Of a stretch of DNA of 50,037 nucleotides, positions 1-9,804 are shown piece after piece. This DNA comes from Methylobacterium oxalidis (lineage in GTDB: Bacteria > Pseudomonadota > Alphaproteobacteria > Rhizobiales > Beijerinckiaceae), in NCBI RefSeq assembly GCF_007992195.1, contig NZ_BJZU01000006.1, positions 1-50,037 on the forward strand, read 5' to 3'. A program made the position numbers and the translations under genes. The notes under the pieces are model-generated. The model saw nothing but the letters and a program-made list of their open reading frames with translations. It was not told where the DNA came from and did not search any database. Position 1 is the stretch's first letter. Every line of letters begins with the position of its first letter.

Positions 1-8
1 GTGAGCCG

Positions 9-81
9 ATGACGACGCTCGGAGGCAGCCGGTGACGACGCTCGGAGGCAGCCGGTGACGACGCTCGGAGGCAGCCGGTGA
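9..81 (+). promoter_or_regulatory. Chain of three overlapping 8-codon mini-ORFs ahead of mobA
   Basis: The tandem repeat encodes three short reading frames: 9-35 (ATG start), 32-58 and 55-81 (GTG starts). Each would encode M-T-T-L-G-G-S-R and then stop. Each stop overlaps the next start as GTGA, and the last one overlaps the mobA GTG at 78. Every start except the first visible one has GGAGG six bases upstream. The arrangement would suit translational coupling or reinitiation into mobA. That the peptides are made is inference; the frames and overlaps are read directly. Confidence 0.5.
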
Positions 82-91
82 CGACGCTCGG
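11..91. repeat. 23-bp tandem repeat over the mobA start region
   Basis: Three identical 23-bp units lie end to end at 11-33, 34-56 and 57-79, and a 12-base partial copy at 80-91 runs into the mobA coding sequence. Each unit carries GGAGG followed six bases later by a start codon, so the repeat multiplies the translation start signal of mobA. The period is not a multiple of three, so successive copies are read in different frames. It looks like a local slippage duplication and could vary in copy number. Confidence 0.9.
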
Positions 92-698
92 CGTCGTCCT
101 GGCGGGCGGCCTCTCCCGGCGCATGGGCGGGGGCGACAAGCCGCTGCGCGTCCTTGCCGGGCGCACGCTGCTCGACCGGGTCGTGGGCCGGCTCGCGCCG
201 CAATGCCCGGCCGGGCTCATCCTCAACGCCAACGGCGACCCTGAGCGGTTCGGCGCCTTCCCCGGCGCCGTCGTGCAGGACGGGGTGGCGGGCAACCCCG
301 GCCCTCTCGCCGGCGTCCTCGCGGCGCTCGAGCACGCGCGGGCCCATCACCCGAGGGTGGAACAGGTCGCGAGCGTCACGGGCGACGCGCCCTTCCTGCC
401 CCTCGACCTCGTCGCCCGCCTCGACGCGGCGCGGCGCGGCGCCGGGACGACGATCGCGATGGCGGCCTCGGGGGGACGGGAGCACTTCACGACGGCGCTC
501 TGGGCGGTCTCGCTCGCGGACGACCTGCGCGCCGCGCTCGTCGATCGCGACGAGCGCCGCGTCGGCACCTATCTGGCCCGCCACGGCGCGGTGCCGGTGG
601 CGTGGCCGATCGAGCCGGTCGATCCCTTCCTCAACGTCAACACGCCCGAGGATCTCGACCTCGCTGCGGCCGTGCTCGCCCGCGTCGCGGAGGGGTGA
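78..698 (+). CDS. mobA: Molybdenum cofactor guanylyltransferase
   Basis: Transfers GMP from GTP to molybdopterin to make the guanine dinucleotide form of the cofactor, in the cytoplasm. The 206-residue protein has the family nucleotide-binding loop near residues 8-23 (LAGG, S, RRMG, DKPL), the metal/nucleotide site GDAPFLP with Asp103, and a C-terminal NVNTPEDL. Length is normal for MobA. The GTG at 78 is chosen because GGAGG lies at 67-71. The first residues MTTLG are copied in the upstream repeat. It ends about 86 bases before the convergent cyclophilin gene. The family assignment is secure. Confidence 0.93.
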   Translation: MTTLGVVLAGGLSRRMGGGDKPLRVLAGRTLLDRVVGRLAPQCPAGLILNANGDPERFGAFPGAVVQDGVAGNPGPLAGVLAALEHARAHHPRVEQVASVTGDAPFLPLDLVARLDAARRGAGTTIAMAASGGREHFTTALWAVSLADDLRAALVDRDERRVGTYLARHGAVPVAWPIEPVDPFLNVNTPEDLDLAAAVLARVAEG

Positions 699-784
699 GG
701 CCGGCCCGCGCCGGTGCCGGCGGGCGACGACGATGATGGTCGCGCCCGGACCGGCACGGGCCGGCCCGGGCGAAGGCGCGCGGC

Positions 785-1243
<459 letters not shown>

Positions 1244-1255
1244 GATGGTCTCCTT

Positions 1256-1720
1256 CTACCTCTCTGGTCCCCGGTCGATCAGGCGGAGCGCCAGGGGGCG
1301 CCCCGCGATGGCCCGCCCGAGGGCGGGAGTGAGGCGAGCCGGCGTGCAGCGCCGGATCGACGTGAGCGTCGCGCGCACCAGGTTCTGGCGGGCGTCGGCG
1401 TCGGGCGTCCCCGCCGTGAAGGTGATGCGGGGCGTCCCGATGAGCGTACCGTCGCGGCGCAGCGCGAAGCGCGCCGTGATCTCGAGGTCCCGCAGCCCGT
1501 CGAGCCCCGGCGGCAGGGCCCAGCAGGCGGCGAGGGCCGGAAACAGTGCCGCCAGCGTGCCGGCGGGTCCGGGCGGCGCCTCGCCGAGGGGCACCCGGAC
1601 GGTGCCGCGCAGGGTCTCCGGCAGGCTGAGCGGCGGCTGCAGGATCGCGGCGCTCTGCCCGGCCGCGGGGCCCGACAGGCCGGCGAGCACGAGGCCGGCG
1701 AGGGCGTCGCGCGCCCTCAC
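1256..1720 (-). CDS. Small exported protein with TonB/TolA C-terminal-like domain
   Basis: 154 residues from a GTG start. The N-terminus (about residues 1-22, ending near PAAGQS) looks like a signal peptide. The rest resembles the TonB/TolA C-terminal fold: a centre with ACW-ALPP, then ITARFALRRDG with L-I-G-TPRI, then an Ala-rich helix ending in RRCTP. The two cysteines (in ACW and RRC) could form a disulfide in the periplasm. It lies between two cyclophilins on the same strand, 22 bases after the upstream one, so it is probably co-transcribed. Its partner is unknown and the domain call is tentative. Confidence 0.65.
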   Translation of the reverse strand: MRARDALAGLVLAGLSGPAAGQSAAILQPPLSLPETLRGTVRVPLGEAPPGPAGTLAALFPALAACWALPPGLDGLRDLEITARFALRRDGTLIGTPRITFTAGTPDADARQNLVRATLTSIRRCTPARLTPALGRAIAGRPLALRLIDRGPER

Positions 1721-1742
1721 TCCGCCGCCCGGCCGCGCGCCA

Positions 1743-2291
1743 TCAGCGCGCTTTGCCGGCGAGCTGCATCCGGACGATCTTGTCCGGGTTCTGGACGGCG
1801 CCGTTCTGCGCGCCGCGCTCCGCCTTCTTGATCTTGTCGACCACCTCCATGCCGTTCGTGACGGTGCCGACCACGGTGTACTTGCCGTTCAGGAACGACG
1901 CGTCGCCGAGGCAGATGAAGAACTGGGAATTGGCCGAGTTCGGTTCCTGCGAGCGGGCCATGCCGACCGTGCCGCGGGTGAAGGGCGCCGAGGAGAACTC
2001 CGCGGGGATGTTCGGCAGGCTGGAGCCGCCGGTGCCGTTACCGTTCGGGTCGCCGGTCTGGGCCATGAACCCGTCCATGACGCGGTGGAACTTCAGGCCG
2101 TCGTAGAAGCCCTGGCCGACCAGCGTCTTGATCTGCTGGACGTGCTTCGGGGCGAGGTCGGGCCGCAGCTCGATCGTGATCCGCCCGTCCTTGGTGTCGA
2201 GGAAGACGGTGTTGTCGTCGGCGGCGCGGGCCGGGACGGCGCCGAGAAGGGTGCTCAGCGCGAGCGCGAGGACGGCGTGACGGCGGTTCAT
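1743..2291 (-). CDS. ppiA: Exported cyclophilin-type peptidyl-prolyl isomerase
   Basis: 182 residues. The start at 2291 gives a signal peptide (MNRRHAVLALALS, cleavage near ARA-A at residue 23), so the enzyme should act on prolyl bonds of periplasmic proteins. The cyclophilin core is intact: FHRVMDGFMAQTGDP, then SANSQFFICLGD, then a Lys-rich C-terminal helix. A longer in-frame extension upstream of 2291 is open but has no cyclophilin or signal features. It probably forms a transcription unit with the TonB-like and cytoplasmic cyclophilin genes downstream. Confidence 0.9.
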   Translation of the reverse strand: MNRRHAVLALALSTLLGAVPARAADDNTVFLDTKDGRITIELRPDLAPKHVQQIKTLVGQGFYDGLKFHRVMDGFMAQTGDPNGNGTGGSSLPNIPAEFSSAPFTRGTVGMARSQEPNSANSQFFICLGDASFLNGKYTVVGTVTNGMEVVDKIKKAERGAQNGAVQNPDKIVRMQLAGKAR

Positions 2292-2371
2292 CGGCGAGGT
2301 CTCTCCCAGGGAATCTAGCTGCGTGGCTCGGGTTGGCGAGGGCGCGGCCCCGCCCGTCGGTCGGGCCGCCC

Positions 2372-2872
2372 TCACGGGCCGGCGAAGCGCGCCTTCAGGC
2401 GCTCGGCGACGCGCGGCGGCACGAAGGGCGCGACGTCGCCGCCCATCGCCGCGATCTGCCGGACGAGCGTCGCGGTGATCGGACGGACGTGGATCGAGGC
2501 CGGCAGGAACACGGTCTGGACCTCGGGCGCCATCGCGGCGTTCATGCCGGCGAGTTGCATCTCGTAGTCGAGGTCCGTGCCGTCGCGCAGGCCGCGGATG
2601 AACAGGTTCGCCCCGAAGCGCCGCGCCGCGCTCACGGCGAGATCGTCGAAGGTCGCGATGGTGAGCGCCGTGCCGGCCTCGTCGGCGAGCGGCGTGCAGG
2701 TCTCCGCCAGGAGGTCCGCGCGCTCCTCGGCCGAGAAGAGCGGCGCCTTGCCGGGGTGCACGCCGATCGCGATGACGAGGTTCGGCACCAGCCGGCAGGC
2801 CTGCCGCACCACGTCGAGGTGGCCGTTCGTGACCGGGTCGAAGGAGCCGGCGTAGAGGGCGGTTCGGATCAT
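2372..2872 (-). CDS. coaD: Phosphopantetheine adenylyltransferase
   Basis: Catalyses the penultimate step of coenzyme A synthesis, 4'-phosphopantetheine plus ATP to dephospho-CoA. The 166-residue protein has the nucleotidyltransferase signature [10 protein letters not shown] (9-18), [12 protein letters not shown] (93-104) and GGDVAPFVP (144-152). The ATP-binding ISSS-VR motif reads ITATLVR at about 132-138, a mild variant. Length is normal. It lies 80 bases upstream of the exported cyclophilin on the same strand, in the gyrA-coaD-cyclophilin order familiar from rhizobia. Another CoA gene, coaA, lies at 19599-20618. Confidence 0.95.
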   Translation of the reverse strand: MIRTALYAGSFDPVTNGHLDVVRQACRLVPNLVIAIGVHPGKAPLFSAEERADLLAETCTPLADEAGTALTIATFDDLAVSAARRFGANLFIRGLRDGTDLDYEMQLAGMNAAMAPEVQTVFLPASIHVRPITATLVRQIAAMGGDVAPFVPPRVAERLKARFAGP

Positions 2873-2951
2873 CGCCCGTGGGCGTAGAGCATTTTGTCCG
2901 CCAACGGAACCGCCGCGGGCGCACCCTGCGACCCGACGCCTCCGTGCCGCC

Positions 2952-4010
2952 TCAGGCCCGCCCGTGCACGAGGTCGTGGATGAAGCCGAGCTTCCTCACC
3001 ACGGGCGGGGCGATGACGAAGGGGTAGAGGTCGCGGTTGCCCATGGCGCGGTTGACGCTGTTCAGCGCGAAGACGAAGGGCAGCCACGCGCTCACGATCC
3101 GCTCGATGCCGTCGGCCGCGTAGGGGTCGAAGTCGATCGTCGCCGAGATCTCGCGGTCCGTGTCGACGGAGGGGCTCACCGAGAGCCCGAAGGCGCTCGC
3201 CATCTCCAGCGTGTCGACGATGTGGAGGTAGTGCGCCCAGGTCTCGGCGAAATCCTCCCAGGGATGGGTGGTGGCGTAGGCCGAGACGTAGCGCTCCTGC
3301 CAGTCGGGCGGAGTCCCTTCCGCGTAGTGGCGCTTCAGCGCCGCCTCGTAATCCTCGGAATCGTCGCCGAACACTGCGCGGCAGGCGTCGAGCTTGCCTC
3401 CGTCGCGCACGAGGAGGTCCCAGTAATGGTGCCCGACCTCGTGGCGGAAATGGCCGATCAGGGTGCGGTAGGGCTCGCCCATGGCGTGGCGGCGCTTCTC
3501 GCGCTCGGCGTCGTCCGCCTCCACGAGGGCGATGGTGATGACGCCGTTGTCGTGCCCCGTCATCACCTTCTGCCCCTCCTCCGGCGGGTCGGCGAGGACG
3601 TTGAAGATCAGCCCGTGCTCCGGGTCCTCGGCGCGGGTCTTCAGGGGCAGGTTCCAGCGCAGCAGCGCGTAGAACAGGCGGTGCTTGGCGAATTCCATCT
3701 GCTGCCAGGACGCCAGATGCGCGGCGTTGCCGACGTCCGGGATGATGCCGTTGTGCCGGCAGGCGAGGCAGAACGGCGCGTCCGAGCCCGGCGGCACCAG
3801 CCAGTTGCAGGCATCGTGCTCCGCGTTCGTGCAGAAGCGGCTCGGCCGGTCCGGCACGGCGAGCGGAGTCCAGGCGTCGCCGCCCGCGGGCTCCAGCGCC
3901 GAGACGGTGCCGGTCTCCGGCAGGTAGGCGAGCCGATGCCCGCAGCGCTCGCAGGCGCGGTTCTCGAAGTACAGGATGTTGCCGCAGGACTGGCACCGGA
4001 ACAGCTTCAT
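2952..4010 (-). CDS. Putative zinc-binding metallopeptidase with N-terminal zinc ribbon
   Basis: 352 residues. A zinc ribbon at the start has paired cysteines C6/C9 and C20/C23; a second set (C60, C68, C81, C84) follows within the first 90 residues. The active-site motif HEVGH is at 190-194, in the context [11 protein letters not shown], with acidic residues downstream suitable as a third ligand. No signal peptide or membrane segment is seen, so it is cytoplasmic. It matches the large family usually called putative zinc-binding metallopeptidase, whose substrates are unknown. The ATG at 4010 is chosen because [10 protein letters not shown] opens the zinc ribbon. Confidence 0.8.
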   Translation of the reverse strand: MKLFRCQSCGNILYFENRACERCGHRLAYLPETGTVSALEPAGGDAWTPLAVPDRPSRFCTNAEHDACNWLVPPGSDAPFCLACRHNGIIPDVGNAAHLASWQQMEFAKHRLFYALLRWNLPLKTRAEDPEHGLIFNVLADPPEEGQKVMTGHDNGVITIALVEADDAEREKRRHAMGEPYRTLIGHFRHEVGHHYWDLLVRDGGKLDACRAVFGDDSEDYEAALKRHYAEGTPPDWQERYVSAYATTHPWEDFAETWAHYLHIVDTLEMASAFGLSVSPSVDTDREISATIDFDPYAADGIERIVSAWLPFVFALNSVNRAMGNRDLYPFVIAPPVVRKLGFIHDLVHGRA

Positions 4011-4104
4011 GGAGGGGCCTCGCGCTCGTCGTCTCCCCGCCCCATGCAGGAGGCGTGCAGGACAGGACGCGCGGGGCGCCGCCGGTTCCGGTCCGGCGCG
4101 GGAC

Positions 4105-4335
4105 TCAGGCGGCGCGGGCGCGCGGCGCGATCCGGGCGGGAGGGCGCTCCTGCGCCGACAGGTAGGCGGCCAGAAGCTCGCCGGGCGTGTGGCGCGCCCC
4201 GTCCGGGTGGGTGATGGTGACCTCGGTGAGGCCGCTGCCGGCCAGCGCCAGTGCCTTGTCGAGGGCCTCGGTCATCGAGGAGCGCTGGAACGTGACCGGG
4301 CGCGAGCGGTCGACGGCACTGACTTGGAAATACAC
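4105..4335 (-). CDS. Small conserved-looking hypothetical protein
   Basis: 76 residues from a GTG start at 4335 (first residues YFQVSAVD). An in-frame ATG at residue 21 is an alternative. There is no signal peptide or membrane segment. The middle (EALDKALALAGSGLTEVTITHPDG) looks like a helix followed by a beta strand, and the tail is Arg/Ala-rich. Codon use matches the neighbours. It lies between gyrA and the metallopeptidase on the same strand. I do not recognise the family. Confidence 0.5.
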   Translation of the reverse strand: MYFQVSAVDRSRPVTFQRSSMTEALDKALALAGSGLTEVTITHPDGARHTPGELLAAYLSAQERPPARIAPRARAA

Positions 4336-4544
4336 GCGAACCGACCCCGATCACTGCTGACGGACAGAGGAGCGCGGTTCTCGCCGCGCCCGTCCATAAC
4401 GCAATGCAATAGCGGCGATTCGTAGAGGATCCCTTGACGAAACTGGGGGCGGGCCGCGGCCGCTGCCTCAATGTGCGGCACGCCGAGGCTTCTCGGCGGC
4501 GTCCCGCCGCCCGCCGCGTGAGCGGGCGGCGCGGGAGCCGGTGC

Positions 4545-7268
4545 TCAGGCGGCAGGCTCCTCCTCGCCCTCGTCCTCGCCCTCGATGTGCTCCACTGAGA
4601 CGACGCGCTCGTCCTTGGCCGTGTTGAACACGGTGACGCCCTGCGAGGCGCGGCCGACGATGCGGATGTCGTCCACCGGCACGCGGATGAGCTGGCCGCC
4701 GTTCGTGACCAGCATGATCTGATCGGACGCCTCCACGGGGAAGGACGCCACGAGGCTTCCGTTGCGGGCGTTCACCCGCATCGCCGTGATGCCCTTTCCG
4801 CCGCGGCCCGAGACCCGGTACTCGAACGAGGAGCTGCGCTTGCCGAAGCCGCGCTCGGAGAGCGTCAGCACGAACTGCTCGTGGGCGCTCATCTCGTTGT
4901 AGCGGTCGAGGGAGATCGCCGTGGCGGTCACGCCCTCGTCCTCGCCGCCGATCTCCTCCGCCTCCCCGTCGCCGATCACGGCGCGGCGCATCTTGAGGTA
5001 GCCGGCCCGCTCCTCGGGCGAGGCCTCGAAGTGGTTGAGGATGGTCATCGAGATGACGCGGTCGCCCTTGCCGAGGTTGATGCCGCGCACGCCGGTCGAG
5101 TCGCGGCCCTTGAACACGCGCACGTCCTCGACGGGGAAGCGGATGCACTGGCCCTCGGCGGTCGTCAGCAGCACGTTCTGCTCCGGCCGGCAGATCTCGA
5201 CGTGGACGATGTGGTCGCCCTCGTCGAGCTTCATCGCGATCTTGCCGTTGCGGTTGACCGTGGTGAAGTCCGAGAGCTTGTTGCGGCGGACGCTTCCCGA
5301 TGCGGTCGCGAACATCACGTCGAGCGCTTCCCAGGAACCCTCGTCCTCGGGCAGCGGCATGATGGTGGTGATGCGCTCGCCCTGCGCCTGCAATTGCAGG
5401 ATGTTGACGAGCGCCTTGCCGCGGGCGTTCGGCGCGGCCACCGGCAGGCGCCAGACCTTCTCCTTGTAGACCTGACCCTGGTCGGAGAAGAACAGCACCG
5501 GCGTGTGGGTGTTGGCCACGAACAGGCGGGTGACGAAATCCTCGTCGCGGGTGGACATGCCGGAGCGGCCCTTGCCCCCGCGGCGCTGGGCCCGGTAGGT
5601 CGAGAGCGGCACGCGCTTGACGTAGCCGGCGTGCGACACGGTCACGACCATGTCCTCGCGCTGGATCAGGTCCTCGTCCTCGACGCTCGAATCGTAATCG
5701 ACGATCTCGGTCCGGCGCGGCGTGGCGAACTGAGTGCGCACCTCAGCGAGCTCGTCCTTGACGATGCCCTGGATGCGGGCGCGGGAGCGCAGGATGTCGA
5801 GGTAGTCGGCGATCTCGTCGGCGAGCGTTTTCAGCTCGTCGCCGATCTCGTCGCGCCCGAGCGCGGTCAGGCGCTGCAGGCGGAGATCCAGGATCGCCCG
5901 GGCCTGCACTTCGGAGAGCCGGTAGGTGCCGTCGTCCGCCACCCGGTGGCGCGGGTCGTCCACCAGCGCGATCAGCGGCGCGATGTCGTGGGCCGGCCAG
6001 TCGCGGGCCATCAGGGCCTCGCGGGCGGTGTTCGGGTCGGGCGAGGTGCGGATCAGGCGGATCACCTCGTCGATGTTGGCCACCGCGATGGCGAGGCCGC
6101 ACAGGACGTGGGCGCGCTCGCGGGCCTTGCCCAGCAGGAACTTGGTGCGCCGGGAGACGACCTCCTCGCGGAAATCGACGAAGGCCTGGAGCAGATCCTT
6201 GAGGTTGAGGAGTTCCGGCCGCCCGCCGTTCAGCGCCACCATGTTGGCCCCGAACGAGGTCTGCAGCGGCGTGTAGCGGTAGAGCTGGTTGAGCACCACG
6301 TCGGCCATCGCGTCGCGCTTCAGCTCGACGACGATGCGCATGCCGTCGCGGTCGGATTCGTCGCGCAGGTCCGAGATGCCCTCGACGCGCTTCTCCTTCA
6401 CGAGCTCGGCGATCTTCTCGATCAGCGTCGCCTTGTTCACCTGGTAGGGGATCTCGGTGAAGATCAGCGCCTCGCGCTCCTTGCGCAGCTCCTCCACGTG
6501 GGACTTCGCCCGCATGATGATGGAGCCGCGGCCGGTGGCGTAGGCCTGGCGGGTGCCGGCGCGGCCGATGATGAGGCCGCCGGTCGGGAAGTCGGGGCCC
6601 GGCACGATCTCGTTGAGGCCCTCGATGCCGATGCCCGGATCGTCGATCAGCGCGACGCAGGCGTCGATCAGCTCGCCCAGATTGTGCGGCGGGATGTTCG
6701 TCGCCATGCCGACGGCGATGCCGCCGGCGCCGTTGACGAGGAGGTTCGGGAAGCGCGCCGGCAGGACGCTCGGCTCCTCCCGCGATTCGTCGTAGTTGGG
6801 TCCGAAATCGACGGTGTTCTTGTCGATGTCGGTCAGAAGCGCGGTGGCGGGCTTGGCGAGGCGCGACTCGGTGTAGCGCATGGCCGCCGGCGGATCGCCG
6901 TCGACCGAGCCGAAATTGCCCTGCCCGTCGATGAGCATCAGGCGCATGGAGAAGTCCTGCGCCATGCGCACCAGCGCGTCGTAGATCGATTGGTCGCCGT
7001 GCGGGTGGTAGAGACCGATCACGTCGCCGACGATGCGGGCCGACTTGACGTACTTGCGCTCGGGCAGGTGGCCCGACTCGTAGGCCGAGAAGAGGATGCG
7101 CCGGTGCACGGGCTTGAGGCCGTCGCGCGCGTCGGGCAGCGCCCGGCTCACGATCACGCTCATGGCGTAATCGAGGTAGGAGCGTCGCATCTCGTCGGTG
7201 ATGGAAACGGGCCGGATGTCGGTGGCCGGCGGCGGTGCGCCGGCACCCTGATCGGTGTTGTCTGCCAA
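4545..7268 (-). CDS. gyrA: DNA gyrase subunit A
   Basis: The DNA-cleaving subunit of gyrase; with GyrB it introduces negative supercoils using ATP. 907 residues. The active-site Tyr is Y132 (AMRYTE). The quinolone region reads [15 protein letters not shown] (88-102), with Gln93 where E. coli has Ser83; Asp97 matches Asp87. The GyrA box QRRGGKG is at 561-567 and starts the six-bladed C-terminal DNA-wrapping domain. The tail ends in an acidic stretch ([10 protein letters not shown]). The ssb-gyrA-coaD order is typical of the Hyphomicrobiales, with recD2 and one further gene placed between ssb and gyrA here. Confidence 0.98.
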   Translation of the reverse strand: MADNTDQGAGAPPPATDIRPVSITDEMRRSYLDYAMSVIVSRALPDARDGLKPVHRRILFSAYESGHLPERKYVKSARIVGDVIGLYHPHGDQSIYDALVRMAQDFSMRLMLIDGQGNFGSVDGDPPAAMRYTESRLAKPATALLTDIDKNTVDFGPNYDESREEPSVLPARFPNLLVNGAGGIAVGMATNIPPHNLGELIDACVALIDDPGIGIEGLNEIVPGPDFPTGGLIIGRAGTRQAYATGRGSIIMRAKSHVEELRKEREALIFTEIPYQVNKATLIEKIAELVKEKRVEGISDLRDESDRDGMRIVVELKRDAMADVVLNQLYRYTPLQTSFGANMVALNGGRPELLNLKDLLQAFVDFREEVVSRRTKFLLGKARERAHVLCGLAIAVANIDEVIRLIRTSPDPNTAREALMARDWPAHDIAPLIALVDDPRHRVADDGTYRLSEVQARAILDLRLQRLTALGRDEIGDELKTLADEIADYLDILRSRARIQGIVKDELAEVRTQFATPRRTEIVDYDSSVEDEDLIQREDMVVTVSHAGYVKRVPLSTYRAQRRGGKGRSGMSTRDEDFVTRLFVANTHTPVLFFSDQGQVYKEKVWRLPVAAPNARGKALVNILQLQAQGERITTIMPLPEDEGSWEALDVMFATASGSVRRNKLSDFTTVNRNGKIAMKLDEGDHIVHVEICRPEQNVLLTTAEGQCIRFPVEDVRVFKGRDSTGVRGINLGKGDRVISMTILNHFEASPEERAGYLKMRRAVIGDGEAEEIGGEDEGVTATAISLDRYNEMSAHEQFVLTLSERGFGKRSSSFEYRVSGRGGKGITAMRVNARNGSLVASFPVEASDQIMLVTNGGQLIRVPVDDIRIVGRASQGVTVFNTAKDERVVSVEHIEGEDEGEEEPAA

Positions 7269-7546
7269 GGTCTTCTTTCCGTCTCGCGCGGGCCCGCGAC
7301 GGGGCCGCCCACCAGAGCCGCGAAGCGCCGCGGCGGCGCTCCCGCGAGAGGCTGCCGGACCTTCCGGAATACGAATGATATCAGGTGGTTAATTAATCAT
7401 CACGGGCGCCCGGCGCAAGCCGCGGCCGCGCCGGATTCGCGCGGTGCCACGGCGAGGCGCACCGCGATCTCTACGCCGACGTGGCGGCGGTGCGGCGCGA
7501 CGCTCCGCGCTCGACGGGTCCGCTCGGATCCGGCCTCTCGCGCGGT
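7269..7546. other. gyrA upstream region, no gene recognised
   Basis: 278 bases between the recD2 stop and the gyrA start. Most of it is GC-rich, but 7370-7402 is a conspicuous AT-rich island containing TTAATTAA and GATATCA, a good place for the gyrA promoter on the minus strand. I could not pick a convincing -35/-10 pair. The part at 7405-7546 shows no conserved reading frame I can name. Confidence 0.4.
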
Positions 7547-9778
7547 CTACGAGAGCCGCAGGTCGCCCTCGCCCGCCTCGATCCAGCGCCTCAGCTTGGT
7601 GAAGCGGGCGCGCGCCCGCGTGCCCCGCACCGCCATGGCGATCGCCTTGCGCTGGCCGACCAGCACGACGAGGCTCCGGCCTCGGGTCACGCCGGTGTAG
7701 AGCAGGTTGCGGGCGAGCATGGTCCAGTGCTGCGTCGTCACCGGGATCACGACGGCGGGGTATTCCGAGCCCTGGCTCTTGTGGATCGTGGTGGCGAAGG
7801 CCGGCACGAGCGTGTCGAGCTCGGCGAAGGGGTACTCGACCATCCGCCCCTCGAAATCGACCTGCAGCACCCCCTCCTCCGCGTCGATCCCGGCGACGCG
7901 CCCGAGATCGCCATTGAAGACGTCCCGGTCGTAGTCGTTCTGCGTCTCCATCACCCGGTCGCCGGGGGCGAAGCGCCAGCCGAAGCGCTCGACCTGAGCG
8001 GGCGGGTCCGGGTTCAGGACGCGCTGCAACGCGTGATTCAGGTTCCGCGAGCCGAGCGATCCGCGGATCATCGGCGTCAGCACCTGGACGTCGCGGGACG
8101 GATCGAGGCCGAAGCGCCGCGGGATGCGCTCGGTGACGATCTCCACGAGCTTTGCGACGCCCTCCTCCGGCTCGTCGATCTCGACGCAGTAGAAGTCGCT
8201 CGCCTCGCCGCGGCGGGGCCATTCGGGCATCTCGCCGCGATTGATGCGGTGGGCGTTCACGACGATGCGGCTCTCGGCAGCCTGCCGGAAGACCTCGGTG
8301 AGGCGTGCCACCGGCACGCGCCCCGAGGCGATGATGTCGGCGAGCACCTGCCCGGGTCCCACGGAGGGAAGCTGGTCGACGTCCCCGACGAGCAGGAGCG
8401 CCGCATCCTCCGGCACAGCCTTCAGGAGCGCGTTCATCAGCGGCACGTCGACCATCGAGGTCTCGTCCACGACGAGCAGGTCGCAGGCGAGCGGGTTCTC
8501 GGCGTTGCGGGTGAAGCCGCCGTTGCGCGGGTCGATCTCGAGGAGACGGTGGATGGTCTTCGCCTCGAGGCCCGTCTGCTCGCTCATGCGCTTGGCCGCG
8601 CGCCCGGTCGGCGCGGCGAGCAGCACCCGCACGGACTTGGCGACGAGGATGCGCAGGATCGAGTCGAGGGTCGAGGTCTTGCCCACGCCGGGACCGCCCG
8701 TGACGACCGAGAGCTTCGCGCCGAGGACGAGGCGCACCGCCTCGCGCTGCGAGGGCGAGAGGGTCTTGCCCGTGCGTGCCTCCACCCAGGGCAGCGCCCT
8801 GTCGAGATCGATCGTCTCCCAGGGCGGGCGGCCCGCCGCACGCACGAGCAGGCGCTCGGCGATGACGCGCTCGGCGCCGTGCAGGCCCTTGAGGAACAGG
8901 CAGGGCTGCCCGTCGAGGTCGTCGGCCACCACCTCCGCGCCGAGGCGGACCGCGCCCGCCGCCGCGAGGCGCACCGCCTCCGCGTCGACATCGAGGAGCT
9001 TGACCGCCAGCCGCGTGAGCTGCTCCTCCGGCAGGCCGCAATGGCCCTCGTCCATGGCGGTCTGGAGCGCGAAGCTGATCCCGGCGGCGAGGCGCTGGGG
9101 CGCGCGGGCGTCGAGGCCGAGCCGCATGGCGATGGCGTCCGCCGTGCGGAAGCCGATGCCGCGGATGTCGCGTGCGAGGCGGTAGGGATCCTCCGTCATC
9201 ACGGTGATCGCGTCGTGGCCGTAGGTGCGGAAGATCCGCACCGCCCGCGCCGTGCCGACCCCGTGGGCGTGCAGGAAGATCATGATCTCGCGCACGGCCT
9301 TCTGCTCGGCCCAGCCGCGGACGATCCGCTCGGCGCGCTTCTTGCCGATGCCCGGCACCTCGGTGAGGCGTTCCGGCTCGGCCTCGATGACCTCGAACGT
9401 GTCCGCCCCGAACAGCCCCACGATGGCCTTCGCCATGGCGGGGCCGATGCCGCGCATCTGGCCGCTCGCGAGGTAGCGCTCGATGCCCTCGACGCCGGTC
9501 GGCGGCGTCGCCTTGAGGGAGATCGCCTTGAACTGGAGGCCGTGCGAGCGGTCGGAGACCCAGTGGCCGGTGGCGGTGATCCACTCGCCCGCGCCGATCG
9601 CAGGAGCGTGGCCGACGAGGGGCACGAGGTCGCGCTTGCCGCGCACCCCGACCTTGAGGACGCAGAAACCGGTCTCGGCATTGTGGAACGTCACCCGCTC
9701 CACCGTGCCGGCCAGGATCTCGGCGGGCGTGCCGCCGCGGGCGTCGCTGAGATCCTGAGGGCGAACCATGCGGTTCAC
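7547..9778 (-). CDS. recD2: RecD2-family ATP-dependent DNA helicase
   Basis: 743-residue SF1B 5'-3' helicase of the RecD2 type found in genomes without reliance on RecBCD. An N-terminal OB-like region (20-90) is followed by helix-hairpin-helix repeats (100-215, RGIGPAMAKAI, VPGIGKKRAE, RGIGFRTADAI). Walker A GGPGVGKTST is at 361-370, the DET box near 438-440, GDVDQLPSVGPG at 465-476, then IHKSQGSEYP and YTGVTRGRS near the end. The GTG at 9778 is preceded by GAGGTG; an ATG at 9769 is an alternative. It lies 26 bases downstream of the unknown gene at 9805-10491 and may be co-transcribed with it. Confidence 0.9.
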   Translation of the reverse strand: MNRMVRPQDLSDARGGTPAEILAGTVERVTFHNAETGFCVLKVGVRGKRDLVPLVGHAPAIGAGEWITATGHWVSDRSHGLQFKAISLKATPPTGVEGIERYLASGQMRGIGPAMAKAIVGLFGADTFEVIEAEPERLTEVPGIGKKRAERIVRGWAEQKAVREIMIFLHAHGVGTARAVRIFRTYGHDAITVMTEDPYRLARDIRGIGFRTADAIAMRLGLDARAPQRLAAGISFALQTAMDEGHCGLPEEQLTRLAVKLLDVDAEAVRLAAAGAVRLGAEVVADDLDGQPCLFLKGLHGAERVIAERLLVRAAGRPPWETIDLDRALPWVEARTGKTLSPSQREAVRLVLGAKLSVVTGGPGVGKTSTLDSILRILVAKSVRVLLAAPTGRAAKRMSEQTGLEAKTIHRLLEIDPRNGGFTRNAENPLACDLLVVDETSMVDVPLMNALLKAVPEDAALLLVGDVDQLPSVGPGQVLADIIASGRVPVARLTEVFRQAAESRIVVNAHRINRGEMPEWPRRGEASDFYCVEIDEPEEGVAKLVEIVTERIPRRFGLDPSRDVQVLTPMIRGSLGSRNLNHALQRVLNPDPPAQVERFGWRFAPGDRVMETQNDYDRDVFNGDLGRVAGIDAEEGVLQVDFEGRMVEYPFAELDTLVPAFATTIHKSQGSEYPAVVIPVTTQHWTMLARNLLYTGVTRGRSLVVLVGQRKAIAMAVRGTRARARFTKLRRWIEAGEGDLRLS

Positions 9779-9804
9779 GGTATCACCTCAGGCCGCCTCC
9801 CGCC

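Noticed and set aside
690..784. GC-rich inverted repeats between mobA and the cyclophilin gene
   Set aside because: The arms pair only with a bulge and no T-run follows, so a terminator could not be supported.
7405..7546. Possible gene remnant between recD2 and gyrA
   Set aside because: A plus-strand frame with HGEAHRDLYADVAAV is open, but no start, ribosome site or family pattern supports it.
4881..7700. A 939-codon open frame on the plus strand opposite gyrA
   Set aside because: It is antisense to a clear GyrA. High GC with skewed third positions produces long shadow frames. The translation is Ala/Val/Arg/His-rich with no domain.
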